From assembly GCA_020161245.1 (NCBI GenBank), contig JAIUOK010000032.1, positions 1-54,349 on the forward strand: a DNA stretch of 54,349 nucleotides. The letters are read 5' to 3'. Position 1 is the stretch's first letter, and every line of letters begins with the position of its first letter. A program made the translations under genes and the position numbers. Under the pieces are notes generated by a model that did no database searches, was not told the origin of the DNA, and saw only the letters and a list, made by a program, of their open reading frames with translations. This DNA is from Actinomycetota bacterium (lineage in GTDB: Bacteria; Actinomycetota; Actinomycetes; S36-B12; CAIYMF01). Shown piece by piece: positions 41,272 through 50,121 of the stretch.

Positions 41272-41532
41272 TCTGTGCGCCGTGGCGGCGGTGGGCTGCT
41301 CGCCCTCCGCGCCCGCTGGATCGACGCAGCGTGACGGTCTGCGCCGCTCGGGCCACCGTCGTCGACGACCGGCGTGGGAGGCTCGCGCGGCGTCGAAACC
41401 GCCGTCGCCCCAGGGCATCCGGAGGTGTGACTGGTCAGGTTGCTCACTCCGGGTGACCCCGCTGTCCCCCGATGGGCGTAGTTGTGGCGAGAGCCGGTGT
41501 CGCGCAGCGTGACCCGACGGCATGATCACGGG
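41272..41532. other. Rest of a 377-nt gap before the GGDEF gene
   Basis: No credible gene is seen here. The possible readings are Arg-rich and have no ribosome site. The promoter of the diguanylate cyclase gene should lie in this stretch, but no clear -10/-35 pair was found. Confidence 0.5.
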
Positions 41533-44500
41533 GTGCGAGACGACCTGCCTGCGTGGCTGGCTCCAGCCATCGCGGCAGGGGCGGCCGACGACGACCCGGG
41601 GCTCGTCGCCGCGGCCGAGGCCGCCGGCGCGGGCCTCGTCGTCGTGTACGACGACGGCACGGTGACCTGGACCGACGAGGCCTACCGCCTGCACGGCCGG
41701 CCCAGATGGCGGCGCGTGCGCACCCTCGACGACGTCGTCCGCGGGCTGACGAACGTGGACGCGGGCCGCGTGATGGCGGCCTACCTGTCGCTCGTCGCAA
41801 CCGACCGGGTGAACCTGCTCTACACCGTGGTGCCCGAGTTGGGCGAGCCGCTCGACGTGCTGCTGCGCGGCGTCCGCCCGGGCCTCGGACTGCTCGAGCG
41901 CGCGTCGTACGCCGGCGAGTCGGCGCCGCCGGTGCCGGTCGCCACGGTGGCACCCACGCCGCCGGCCGGGCCCGACGACGTCGAGGCGGACGAGCGCCCG
42001 GCCACTGCGCCCGTGCCGCCGTCGGTGCTCCTGCGCCCCCTGCTGCTCACGGCCGAGCCCCCGCCCGTGCGCGTGGTCGAGGTCGACCTCGACGACGCCG
42101 CGCCGGCGACCAACGATGACCAGCCCGGCGACGACCAACCGCACGACCTCGCCGTGCGCCCGGAGACGCTCGCCGTGGTGGAGGCGCTCGCGGCGTCGAG
42201 CGCCCGCGCCGCCTCGGACGACGAGCCCGAGCCTGAGGAGCCCGAGCCGGTCGCCGTCGAGCCCGAGGATGTCGAGCCGGTCGCGGTCGAGCCCGAGCCG
42301 GACGTCGCCGAGCCCGAGGATGTCGATCCGGTCGCGGTCGAGCCCGACGCGGACGAGGGCGACGACCGCGGCACGGCGGCGTTCCGCCAGCTGTTCGACT
42401 CCTCGCCCAGCGCGCTCGCCGTGCTCGACGACGACGGTCGCTTCGACGAGGTCAACGACGCGTTCTGCCGCCTGGTCGGGCGCACGCGCGACTCGCTGCG
42501 CGCGGAGGTCTACCAGTCGCTCGTGCATCACGAGGACCGTGCCGCGGTGCTGCTCTCGCGGGTGCGGCTCACCGCCGAGGGGCCGGTCTCGCCCGACGAG
42601 CACCGCATCGTGCACTCGGACGGCTCGCTGGTGTGGGTGCGCACCCGCCAGTCGGTGATCGAGCTCGACGACGAGCAGCACATCCTGCTGTCGGCGGAGA
42701 ACGTCACGGCGGCGCGCGAGCGCGAGGACCAGCTGCGCCACGACGCGCTGCACGACCCGCTGACCGGCCTGCCCAACCGGCGTCTGCTCCTCGACCGCCT
42801 CGAGCGCGCGCTCTCCCGCGGACGCCGTGGCGCCACGCGCACGGCGCTGTTCTTCGTCGACCTCGACGGGCTGAAGGAGGTCAACGACACCCACCCGTGG
42901 AAGCACCGCGCCGGCGACGTCCTGCTCTCCAGCGTCGCGGTGGCGCTGCGCGGAGCTCTGCGCGACACCGACACCCTCGGACGTCTCGGCGGCGACGAGT
43001 TCCTCGTCGTCTGCGAGGACGTCGGCGACGACACGTCCGTCGACGAGCTCGGCGAGCGGCTGCTCGAGGCCGTGCACACGCCGGTGCCGCTGGGGGCCAC
43101 CGACGTCGTGCCGTCGGTGAGCATCGGGCTCGCCGTCACCACCGACGACGAGGAGTCCGGCGAGGAGCTGCTGCACCGCGCCGACGCCGCGATGTACCTC
43201 GCGAAGAGCGGCGGCGGCAACCAGGTGCGCCGGTCGGACGCCGTCGCCGCGCACACGCCCGGCCCGGACCTGCTCGGCGCCCTGCGCCGCGGCGAGCTGC
43301 GCATGCAGTACCAGCCGGTGGTGTCGCTCGCGACGGGCGCGATGCTCGGGCTGCACGCCGTGCTGCGCTGGCAGCACCCGGCCCTCGGGCTGCTGCCCGC
43401 CCATGAGGTGCGCGCGGCCCTCGACGCGTCGTCGATGCTGCCGGTCGTCGACTGGTGCCTCGCCCGCGTCGTCGAGGATGTGCGCACGGTGGCCCCGTCG
43501 CGGGTGGAGCACGTGTCGGTGTGGCTCCCGGTGCCCGGGCGCGCGATCACCGCACCGACCACGGTCGCCGCGCTCAAGGCGGCGTTCGCCGGCCGCGACC
43601 GCAGCGGCTCGGCCGACACCTCGCCGTCGCTCGTCCTCGACGTGCACGAGACCGACCTCGTCCCGCTGGTCCGCCGGCCGCGGGCGCGCCGCACGGCCGA
43701 GGAGCTCGCCGGCACCGGTCCCGTCGCCCTCGGCGTCGAGCACCTCGGCGCCGACACGCTCCCGCTCGGCGCGGTGCAGCTCATCGGTGCGGCGTCGGCG
43801 TCGATCGACCCCGAGCTCGTGGAGTCGGCGGCGGAGAACGAGTCGAGCGAGCAGCTCGTGCGGGCGCTGGTGTCGGGCGCGGCCGCGCTCGGCACGGTGA
43901 CGGTGGCGACCGGCATCGGCTCCACCGAGCTGCTCGACGAGGCCCGCCGCATCGGCGTCCACGCGGTCACCGGCGACCTCGTCGGCCCCGTCGCCTCGAT
44001 CGAGGTCTACTCCGACCTGCTGCACGGCGAGACGCTGTCGCTGCCGGGGTCGCTGCCTGCGGCCGTGGTCGTCCCGGCCGACGACGAGCCGCTGCCGACG
44101 CCCGCGGACGAGGCACCGCAGCCGCCGGCGCGCCCTGCCCCCCGCCGTCCGCTGCCGCCGGCCGCCCCGGTGGTGGCCGCGATCCGCCGGCTCGAGCAGC
44201 CCGCGCCCGACGAGGACGACGACGCGCCCGCGCTCGTCGACGCCGACGTCGATCTCACCGAGGTCGACGCCGGGTCCGCATCGGCGCAGGCGCTCGTGGC
44301 CGACGTCGTCGACCTCGCCGAGCAGGTGGCCCGCGAGCTCGGCGTCGCCCTCCCGCCGCCCGCGCCGCCGCGGCGCCTGCCCGGCCTCGAGGACCTCCAC
44401 AGCGCCCTCGCCGAGCCCGAGGTCACACGGGCACTGGTGCCCGGCCGGGCCCGGCCCGACGACGACGCGGACGCAGACGGAGGCGACGCGCTGTCATCGG

Positions 44501-45243
44501 AGCCTGACGTCGACGCCGACGACGACACGGACGCAGTCGAGGCCGCGGACGACGCGCTGGCGGACGACGACACGGCGGACGACGACACGGCGGACGACGA
44601 CGCCGACGACACCGGAGATGGGCCCGTGGCCGGGCCGGCCGAGGCGGCGGCCGACCACGAGGACGACGGCGACGACGACGGCCCGGACGGGCCCGGCGGC
44701 GGCCCGGACGAGGACGGCTCCGACGACGGCCGGCCGCAGCAGCCCGGCCCGGCAGCCGCCGGCACGCCCGACGACGGTGCCGCACCTCCGGCCCGCGAGG
44801 TGTCGGTGTTCCTGCGCTGGAGCCGCGGCGACGTCGTCCCTGCGCGCGAGCGCTCCACCAGCAGCCCCGGCGCACCCGAGGACGACGCCGACGACGACCA
44901 GCCCGGCGACGGGTCGGGCGCGCCGACCGACCTCCTCGACCGCCCTCAGGACGACGGCACCGATGGGGCCGGCACCGAGGCGGGCAGCGCGATCGGCACG
45001 GAGAGCACCGAGGCCGACGGCCCGGAGGGCCGCGACGGGGACGGCGAGACCGCGGACGGCGAGACCGCGGACGGCGAGGCCGGAGACGGGGAGGACCGCC
45101 CCGGCGGCGTCGACCTGCGCGCGGTCGACGTCCGCATCGGCCGCGACGGCCCCTCGATCGTGCTGCGCCCCCGCGGAACCACCAGCGCCCCGCGCCTGCA
45201 CCTCGACGGCCGCGGCGGATCGGACGGCGGCTCGATCCTCTAG
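41533..45243 (+). CDS. PAS-GGDEF diguanylate cyclase with degenerate EAL domain and acidic tail
   Basis: A 1236-residue signalling protein. After an N-terminal region (about 1-140) and an acidic linker with EPVAVEPED repeats come a PAS domain (about 285-400, LFDSSPSALAVLDDDGRFDE) and a GGDEF domain (about 410-570). The GGDEF motif is intact at 486-490, with an RDTD inhibitory I-site five residues before it, so c-di-GMP synthesis with product feedback is expected. The EAL-like part (about 575-835) keeps QYQPVVSLATG, but the EAL triplet is HAV (LGLHAVLRWQHP), so it is probably not a phosphodiesterase and may bind c-di-GMP. The last 400 residues are Asp/Glu/Gly-rich and disordered. There are no membrane helices. 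The GTG start is tentative; TTG 41482 is an alternative. Confidence 0.88.
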   Translation: MRDDLPAWLAPAIAAGAADDDPGLVAAAEAAGAGLVVVYDDGTVTWTDEAYRLHGRPRWRRVRTLDDVVRGLTNVDAGRVMAAYLSLVATDRVNLLYTVVPELGEPLDVLLRGVRPGLGLLERASYAGESAPPVPVATVAPTPPAGPDDVEADERPATAPVPPSVLLRPLLLTAEPPPVRVVEVDLDDAAPATNDDQPGDDQPHDLAVRPETLAVVEALAASSARAASDDEPEPEEPEPVAVEPEDVEPVAVEPEPDVAEPEDVDPVAVEPDADEGDDRGTAAFRQLFDSSPSALAVLDDDGRFDEVNDAFCRLVGRTRDSLRAEVYQSLVHHEDRAAVLLSRVRLTAEGPVSPDEHRIVHSDGSLVWVRTRQSVIELDDEQHILLSAENVTAAREREDQLRHDALHDPLTGLPNRRLLLDRLERALSRGRRGATRTALFFVDLDGLKEVNDTHPWKHRAGDVLLSSVAVALRGALRDTDTLGRLGGDEFLVVCEDVGDDTSVDELGERLLEAVHTPVPLGATDVVPSVSIGLAVTTDDEESGEELLHRADAAMYLAKSGGGNQVRRSDAVAAHTPGPDLLGALRRGELRMQYQPVVSLATGAMLGLHAVLRWQHPALGLLPAHEVRAALDASSMLPVVDWCLARVVEDVRTVAPSRVEHVSVWLPVPGRAITAPTTVAALKAAFAGRDRSGSADTSPSLVLDVHETDLVPLVRRPRARRTAEELAGTGPVALGVEHLGADTLPLGAVQLIGAASASIDPELVESAAENESSEQLVRALVSGAAALGTVTVATGIGSTELLDEARRIGVHAVTGDLVGPVASIEVYSDLLHGETLSLPGSLPAAVVVPADDEPLPTPADEAPQPPARPAPRRPLPPAAPVVAAIRRLEQPAPDEDDDAPALVDADVDLTEVDAGSASAQALVADVVDLAEQVARELGVALPPPAPPRRLPGLEDLHSALAEPEVTRALVPGRARPDDDADADGGDALSSEPDVDADDDTDAVEAADDALADDDTADDDTADDDADDTGDGPVAGPAEAAADHEDDGDDDGPDGPGGGPDEDGSDDGRPQQPGPAAAGTPDDGAAPPAREVSVFLRWSRGDVVPARERSTSSPGAPEDDADDDQPGDGSGAPTDLLDRPQDDGTDGAGTEAGSAIGTESTEADGPEGRDGDGETADGETADGEAGDGEDRPGGVDLRAVDVRIGRDGPSIVLRPRGTTSAPRLHLDGRGGSDGGSIL

Positions 45244-45271
45244 CCCGGACGCCGTCGAGGCGCCGGATGCT

Positions 45272-45323
45272 CGCTTTGGATGGGTGAGCGACGTCTATAG
45301 CCGTCGCTCACCCATCCAAAGCG
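45272..45323. terminator. 22-bp perfect hairpin between convergent genes
   Basis: Arms 45272-45293 and 45302-45323 (beginning cgctttggatgggtgagcga) are exact complements around an 8-nt loop. It lies 28 nt after the cyclase stop and 14 nt before the metallopeptidase stop. It is far longer than a typical terminator. Confidence 0.85.
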
Positions 45324-45337
45324 GCCCCTGAACCGGG

Positions 45338-45691
45338 TCAGTCGTAGCCGAGCTCGTGGAGGCGGTCGTCGTCGATGCCGAAGTGGTGGGCGATCTCGTG
45401 GACGACGGTGATGTGCACCTCGTCGAGGACGTCGTCGTAGCTGTCGCAGATGGCCAGGATCGGCCGCCGGTAGAGGGTGATCCGATCGGGCATCGCTCCG
45501 GCGTAGAAGCTGCCGCGCTCGGTCAGCGGCACACCCTCGTAGAGCCCGAGCAGCGGCTCGGCCCCCGGCTCGACGTCGTCCTCGACCACGAACACGACGT
45601 TGTCGACCAGCCGGGCGAGCTCGTCGGGGATCTCGTCGAGGGCCTCGGCGACGAGGTCCTCGAACTCGTCGAGCGGGATGTCGAGGGCCAC
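45338..45691 (-). CDS. Small zincin-like metallopeptidase (PF06262/DUF1025)
   Basis: A 117-residue cytoplasmic protein with the minimal zincin motif HEIAHHFGIDD (His-Glu-x2-His plus a downstream Asp) near residues 98-108. The N terminus DIPLDEFEDLVAEALDEIP and the middle (PDRITLYRRPIL) are typical of the zincin-like metallopeptidase type 2 family. Such proteins are widespread in actinobacteria and their substrates are unknown. The GTG at 45691 follows AGGATCGGGAC, which supports this start over in-frame codons upstream. It diverges from the tRNA pair and converges on the cyclase gene. Confidence 0.9.
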   Translation of the reverse strand: MALDIPLDEFEDLVAEALDEIPDELARLVDNVVFVVEDDVEPGAEPLLGLYEGVPLTERGSFYAGAMPDRITLYRRPILAICDSYDDVLDEVHITVVHEIAHHFGIDDDRLHELGYD

Positions 45692-45729
45692 GTCCCGATC
45701 CTGCCTCACCCGGTCGGGACCGGCCGGTT

Positions 45730-45758
45730 TTGGCCGAGCCGCCGGTGTCCCGTATGCT
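45730..45758 (+). promoter_or_regulatory. Promoter of the tRNA-Glu/tRNA-Asp unit
   Basis: TTGGCC (45730-45735) and TATGCT (45753-45758) are separated by 17 nt. The predicted start is about 30 nt before the mature tRNA-Glu. This is the best-formed sigma-70-type promoter in the window. Confidence 0.6.
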
Positions 45759-45795
45759 TCACCGGTCCCCCGACGGGTGACGTCGGAGGCCTCCG

Positions 45796-45868
45796 GCCCC
45801 CATCGTCTAGTGGCCCAGGACACCGCCCTTTCACGGCGGCAGCACGGGTTCGAATCCCGTTGGGGGTG
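45796..45868 (+). tRNA. tRNA-Glu (anticodon TTC)
   Basis: A complete cloverleaf. The acceptor gccccca pairs with tgggggt, the anticodon stem ccgcc/ggcgg holds loop ctttcac with TTC at 45830-45832, and the T arm is cgggttcgaatcccg. The 3' CCA is not encoded. It is the first of two tRNAs on one short transcript. Confidence 0.95.
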
Positions 45869-45884
45869 CGCAGCACCAGCACGA

Positions 45885-45924
45885 CCCGCACCACAGCACC
45901 ACCCGCACCACAGCACCACCCGCA
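45885..45924. repeat. 17-bp tandem repeat between the two tRNA genes
   Basis: The unit cccgcaccacagcacca occurs at 45885-45901 and 45902-45918, then a partial third copy (cccgca). It fills most of the spacer between tRNA-Glu and tRNA-Asp. It is an expandable spacer with no CRISPR-like structure. Confidence 0.85.
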
Positions 45925-45925
45925 A

Positions 45926-45999
45926 GGCCCCGTAGCGCAGTTGGTTAGCGCGCCGCCCTGTCACGGCGGAGGTCGCCGGTTCGAGCCCGGTCGGGGTCG
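45926..45999 (+). tRNA. tRNA-Asp (anticodon GTC)
   Basis: A complete cloverleaf. The acceptor ggccccg pairs with cggggtc (one G-U), the anticodon stem ccgcc/ggcgg holds loop ctgtcac with GTC at 45960-45962, and the T loop is ttcgagc. CCA is not encoded. A strong terminator follows within 10 nt. Confidence 0.95.
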
Positions 46000-46007
46000 C
46001 CGACAGC

Positions 46008-46037
46008 AAGGGCCGCTCCTGTCAAGGAGCGGCCCTT
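46008..46037 (+). terminator. Terminator of the tRNA unit
   Basis: aagggccgctcct (46008-46020) pairs with aggagcggccctt (46025-46037) around a 4-nt loop, and the sequence continues ttctgcat. Position and form fit a rho-independent terminator. Confidence 0.85.
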
Positions 46038-46045
46038 CTGCATGT

Positions 46046-46124
46046 CCACCCCCCGGCGAGACTGATCATGTGGGGGTGTAGGGGCATGGGCAACCCCCAG
46101 ACGATCAGTCTCGGCCGGGGGTGG
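46046..46124. repeat. Long imperfect inverted repeat carrying AGACTGATC
   Basis: Arms 46046-46079 and 46091-46124 match at 28 of 34 positions around an 11-nt loop. The best-conserved part of the arms is gagactgatc / gatcagtctc. The same agactgatca core is found in the hairpin at 20117-20176. It sits between the tRNA terminator and the xylB terminator. Confidence 0.75.
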
Positions 46125-46130
46125 AACTGC

Positions 46131-46165
46131 CGGAGGGCGCCGCGGGTGGATCGCGGCGCCCTCCG
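46131..46165 (-). terminator. Terminator of the xylAB operon
   Basis: cggagggcgccgc (46131-46143) pairs perfectly with gcggcgccctccg (46153-46165) around a 9-nt loop. It lies 46 nt beyond the xylB stop on the minus strand. Confidence 0.8.
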
Positions 46166-46211
46166 TGCGTTCACGGCGCCCGTCGAGGGAGGTCTCACGG
46201 GCGCCGGAGCC

Positions 46212-47621
46212 CTAGCCCGATGCCGCCGTGCTCTCGCGCAGGGCGGCGTAGGCCTCGCGGACGTGCGGCGTCGCCTCGGCCTCGACCCAGCGCCCCGACG
46301 CCTCCGGCCACTCGACGCCGCCGAGCCAGGCCGTCGCGGCCTGCCGGGCTGCGCCGTCGGCGACGTACTCGCCGGGCTCGGCCACGAGCACGGGCCGGCC
46401 GAACAGCCGCGGGGCGACGTCCATAACGGCGGGGTTCTTGGCGGCGCCGCCGATGAGCAGCACCCGCTCCACCGGGACGCCGAGGTGCACGAGCGCGTCG
46501 ACGGCGTCGGCGAGCCCGCAGAGCATCCCCTCGACCGCAGCCCGGGCGAGGTTGGCCGCGGTGGTGTTCGACAGCGTGAGGCCCGCGAGGTGGCCGGTGG
46601 CATCGGGCCGGTTGGGCGTCCGCTCGCCGGCGAGGTACGGCAGCAGCACGACGCCGTCAGCACCGGGCGCGGCCGAGAGCGCGAGCGAGGCGAGGCCGTC
46701 GTGGTCGACGCCGAGCAGCCGGGCCGCGGCGTCGAGCACCTGGGCGGCGTTGAGCGTGCACACCAGGGGCAGGAAGCGCCCGGACGCGTCGGCGAAGCCG
46801 GCGACCGCGCCCGACACGTCGTGGGTGGCGACGTCGGACACCGCGAACGCCGTACCGCTCGTGCCCAGCGAGACGACGACGTCGCCGGGGCGCGCCGCGA
46901 GGCCGAGCGCCGCCGCCATGTTGTCGCCGGTCCCGGGACCGAGGACGGCGCCCGGAGCGGCACCCCAGCGGCCGCCGAGCTCGCCCACCTGGTCCTCGGG
47001 ACCGGCGACAGCGGGCAGCTCGAGGATGCGCCCGAAGGCGCGCTCGAGCAGATCGGTGCGGTAGCCGCCGGACGACGGCGACCAGTAGCCCGTGCCGCTC
47101 GCGTCGCCGCGGTCGGTGGTGAGCCCGCCGCCGCGCAGCGCGCGCGTCACGTAGTCGTGCGGGAGGCACACGGCGCTGGCGCGCGCCGCCGCCTCGGGGT
47201 CGTGCTCGGCCGTCCACCGCAGCTTGGTGACGGTGAACGACGCGACCGGCACAGAGCCGGTGGCGTCGGCCCAGGCCTGCGCGCCGATCTCGGCGGTCAG
47301 CTCGGCTGCGGCGGCGCCGCTGCGGTTGTCGTTCCACAGCAGCGCCGGGCGCACCACGTCGCCGGCGTCGTCGAGCAGCACCATGCCGTGCTGCTGCCCG
47401 CCGACCGACACGGCCCCGACGTCGGCGAGACCGCCGGCGTCGGCGATCGCCTTCTCGAGGGCGACGAGCCACGCCGCCGGGTCGACCTCCGTGCCGTCCG
47501 GGTGAGGGGCACGCCCGGTCCGGACCAGCGCACCCGTGCGGGCATCGCGGACCACGACCTTGCACGACTGCGTCGAGGAGTCGACCCCGGCGACGAGCGA
47601 GGGAGCCATGGGCAGGCTCAC
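46212..47621 (-). CDS. xylB: Xylulokinase
   Basis: Phosphorylates D-xylulose to xylulose-5-phosphate, the second step of xylose use. The protein belongs to the FGGY kinase family: [19 protein letters not shown] at the N terminus, [13 protein letters not shown] and LLWNDNRSG (substrate side), [14 protein letters not shown] and [10 protein letters not shown] (ATP side), and [15 protein letters not shown] near the C terminus. The GTG at 47621 overlaps the xylA stop (GTGA) and gives 469 residues; ATG 47609, four codons in, is equally possible. The coupling and gene order xylA-xylB are typical. Confidence 0.95.
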   Translation of the reverse strand: MSLPMAPSLVAGVDSSTQSCKVVVRDARTGALVRTGRAPHPDGTEVDPAAWLVALEKAIADAGGLADVGAVSVGGQQHGMVLLDDAGDVVRPALLWNDNRSGAAAAELTAEIGAQAWADATGSVPVASFTVTKLRWTAEHDPEAAARASAVCLPHDYVTRALRGGGLTTDRGDASGTGYWSPSSGGYRTDLLERAFGRILELPAVAGPEDQVGELGGRWGAAPGAVLGPGTGDNMAAALGLAARPGDVVVSLGTSGTAFAVSDVATHDVSGAVAGFADASGRFLPLVCTLNAAQVLDAAARLLGVDHDGLASLALSAAPGADGVVLLPYLAGERTPNRPDATGHLAGLTLSNTTAANLARAAVEGMLCGLADAVDALVHLGVPVERVLLIGGAAKNPAVMDVAPRLFGRPVLVAEPGEYVADGAARQAATAWLGGVEWPEASGRWVEAEATPHVREAYAALRESTAASG

Positions 47622-48784
47622 GCCGTCCCGAGCAGGTGCTCGATGGCGAGCTGGTCGAGCTGCACGTAGTTGTATCCGCGCGCGGCGGCTGCCTCGACGT
47701 CGAAGTTCGCGTCGACGTCGGCCACGAGGTCGTCGTAGGTCTCGCCCTCGGCGAGGGTGGCGACGCCGGTGCCGCCGACGCGCGAGGCCTCGAGCGCCGC
47801 GTGCACGCGCGGGTCGGCGCGGAACGCCTTGGCCTTCTCGCGCAGCAGGATGTAGGTGCGCATGTTGGCCGCGGCCGACGCCCATACGCCGTCGACGTCC
47901 TCGGTGCGCATCGGCTTGTAGTCGAAGTGGCGCGGGCCGGCGTACTCGGACGACTCGAGCAGGTCGACGAGGAAGAAGGCGCTCAGCAGGTCGCCGTGGC
48001 CGAAGACGAGGTCCTGGTCGAACTTCGGGCCGTGCTGGCCGTTGAGGTCGATGTGGAAGAGCTTGCCGTGCCACAGGGCCTGCGCGATGCCGTGCACGAA
48101 GTTGAGGTTGGACATCTGCTCGTGGCCGACCTCGGGGTTGAGGCCCACCATCTCGGGGTGCTCGAGCTCGTTGATGAACGCGAGCGCGTGGCCGATGGTC
48201 GGCAGCAGGATGTCGCCGCGCGGCTCGTTCGGCTTGGGCTCGATCGCGAACTTGAGGTTGTAGCCCTTGTCGATGACGTACTGGCAGAGGAGGTCGAGGC
48301 CCTCCTTGTAGCGGCTGAGCGCGTCGCGCACGTTCTTGCCGGCGTCGACCTCGGAGCCCTCGCGGCCGCCCCAGAAGACATAGGTCTCCGCGCCCAGCTC
48401 GGCGGCGAGGTCCATGTTCCGCATGATCTTGCGGACGGCGTAGCGCCGGATGTCGCGGTCGTTGTTGGTGAAGGCGCCGTCCTTGAAGACGGGGTGGGTG
48501 AAGGTGTTGGTCGTGGCCATCGGCACCTTCATGCCGGTCGCCTCGAGCGCCTCCTTGAACCGCTGGATCGTCTTGGCGCGCTCGTCGGCGTCGGCGCCGA
48601 ACGGGATGAGGTCGTCGTCATGGAAGGTGACACCGTACGCGCCGAGCTCGGAGAGGCGGTGAACGGACTCCACCGGGTCGAGGTGCGGGCGGGTCGCGTC
48701 GCCGAACGGGTCGCGGGCCTGCCAGCCCACGGTCCAGAGGCCGAAGGTGAACTTGTCGGCCGGAGTCGGGGCCGGGAACGTCAT
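47618..48784 (-). CDS. xylA: Xylose isomerase
   Basis: Converts D-xylose to D-xylulose using two divalent metals. The 388-residue protein has the family landmarks: [31 protein letters not shown] (catalytic His region), [23 protein letters not shown] (metal-binding Glu), [11 protein letters not shown] and HIDLNGQ (metal-binding Asp). The length matches group I actinobacterial enzymes such as those of Streptomyces. GGAGGCAATC precedes ATG 48784. It is transcribed divergently from a ROK regulator across 67 nt and is followed by xylB with a 4-nt overlap. Confidence 0.97.
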   Translation of the reverse strand: MTFPAPTPADKFTFGLWTVGWQARDPFGDATRPHLDPVESVHRLSELGAYGVTFHDDDLIPFGADADERAKTIQRFKEALEATGMKVPMATTNTFTHPVFKDGAFTNNDRDIRRYAVRKIMRNMDLAAELGAETYVFWGGREGSEVDAGKNVRDALSRYKEGLDLLCQYVIDKGYNLKFAIEPKPNEPRGDILLPTIGHALAFINELEHPEMVGLNPEVGHEQMSNLNFVHGIAQALWHGKLFHIDLNGQHGPKFDQDLVFGHGDLLSAFFLVDLLESSEYAGPRHFDYKPMRTEDVDGVWASAAANMRTYILLREKAKAFRADPRVHAALEASRVGGTGVATLAEGETYDDLVADVDANFDVEAAAARGYNYVQLDQLAIEHLLGTA

Positions 48785-48809
48785 GATTGCCTCCGTCGGC
48801 GTTCTGGGG

Positions 48810-48838
48810 GAGTATTCGTTCAGGCGCCAAACATACTC
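48810..48838. promoter_or_regulatory. Candidate xylose operator in the xylA-xylR gap
   Basis: GAGTAT (48810-48815) and ATACTC (48833-48838) form an inverted repeat 17 nt apart, with GTTCAGGCGCCAAAC near-palindromic between. It occupies the centre of the only 67-nt gap between xylA and the ROK gene and overlaps possible -10 boxes in both directions, as expected for a ROK-type XylR site. Confidence 0.55.
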
Positions 48839-48851
48839 GCGGGGAGGGGAC

Positions 48852-50078
48852 GTGTCGATAGCACCGACGGGTTCTTCCCGCCGTCCGCGCCCCACCGACC
48901 AGGCGGAGGTCCGCCGGCACAACGCCGCCGTCGTGCTCGAGGCCCTCGCCGCCCGGCCGCGCTCCCGGGCGCAGGTGGCCGCCGCCACCGGGCTCACCCG
49001 CGCCACGGTCGGGTCGATCGTCGAGGAGCTCATCGCGGGCGGCCTCGTCACCGAGCAGGGCACCCGCGAGCCGCGCGGCCGCGTCGGGCGTCCCGGCACC
49101 GACGTCGCGCTCGACCCCGCCGGGGGCGCCGGCATCGGCGTCGAGGTCAACGTCGACGGGCTCTCGGCCGTGGTCGTCGACCTCGTCGGCGAGGTGCGCC
49201 ACCGTGCGTCGCGGCCCGGCGACCAGCGGGGCCGGCGGGCGGGCGAGGTGCTGCGCTCCGCGGCGCGCCTCGTCGACGACGCCCTCGCGGAGTCCGAGCG
49301 CCAGGGGCTGCGGGTGCGCGGCATCGGCGTCGCCGTGCCCGGGCTCGTCGACCTCGACGCCGAGGTGCTGCGTGTCGCGCCCAACCTCGGCTGGCAGGAC
49401 GTCCCCGTCCTCGAGCGGATGGCGAAGGCGGGCAGGGGCGGCTGGCCGCCCGCCACCCTCGACAACGAGGCCAACCTCGCCGCGCTGGGCGAGCTGTGGT
49501 CCGGGGGCCACAGCGGCGCCGACTCGTTCGTGCTCGTCAACGGCGACGTCGGCGTCGGCGCCGGCGTGGTGCTCGACGGCCGGCTGCACCGCGGCTCGCG
49601 CGGGTTCGGCGGCGAGCTCGGCCACCTCACGGTGGCGCCCGACGGGCCCGAGTGCCGCTGCGGCGCGCGCGGCTGCCTGGAGCAGGTGGCCGGCCTCGAC
49701 TGGATCCTGCGCAGCGCGGGCCTCGAGCCGCGCGGGCGCTCCGACGCCGTCCCCGCCCTGCTGGCCGCCCTCGACGCCGGCGACGAACGGGCCGTCCGCG
49801 CCGTCGGCGACGCGGGCACCTCGCTCGGCGTCGGCATCGCGGCGCTGGTCAACCTCTTCGACATCGACACCGTGCTGCTCGGCGGCATCTACGCCCCGCT
49901 GTACCCGTGGCTGGAGAAGGCCGTGCAGGCCTCGGTCGACCGCCGCGTGCTCTCCGCCGCGTGGGCGCCGATCGCCGTGCGGCCCTCGCGGCTCGGGCGC
50001 GACGCCGCCGTGGTGGGCGCGGCGCAGTCCGCGCTGCGCGACGTGCTCGCCGACCCGCTCGGCGTCCTCGCGGGCTGA
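48852..50078 (+). CDS. xylR: ROK-family transcriptional regulator (XylR-like)
   Basis: A 408-residue repressor. An N-terminal winged helix (about 18-75, [20 protein letters not shown]) is followed by a ROK sugar-kinase-like domain, with [25 protein letters not shown], the [11 protein letters not shown] segment and the zinc motif [11 protein letters not shown]. In ROK regulators the sugar relieves repression; the divergent xylAB operon makes D-xylose the likely effector, and repression of xylAB and itself the likely role. GGGGAGGGG precedes the GTG. Sugar specificity is inferred from context only. Confidence 0.9.
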   Translation: MSIAPTGSSRRPRPTDQAEVRRHNAAVVLEALAARPRSRAQVAAATGLTRATVGSIVEELIAGGLVTEQGTREPRGRVGRPGTDVALDPAGGAGIGVEVNVDGLSAVVVDLVGEVRHRASRPGDQRGRRAGEVLRSAARLVDDALAESERQGLRVRGIGVAVPGLVDLDAEVLRVAPNLGWQDVPVLERMAKAGRGGWPPATLDNEANLAALGELWSGGHSGADSFVLVNGDVGVGAGVVLDGRLHRGSRGFGGELGHLTVAPDGPECRCGARGCLEQVAGLDWILRSAGLEPRGRSDAVPALLAALDAGDERAVRAVGDAGTSLGVGIAALVNLFDIDTVLLGGIYAPLYPWLEKAVQASVDRRVLSAAWAPIAVRPSRLGRDAAVVGAAQSALRDVLADPLGVLAG

Positions 50079-50121
50079 CCCGTCCGGATCCCGGGACCGA
50101 GGCCGCCCCGGCGGGAGCACC

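Noticed and set aside
45885..45924. Possible CRISPR-like repeat between tRNAs
   Set aside because: Direct 17-bp tandem units without spacers and no cas genes; a simple tandem repeat.
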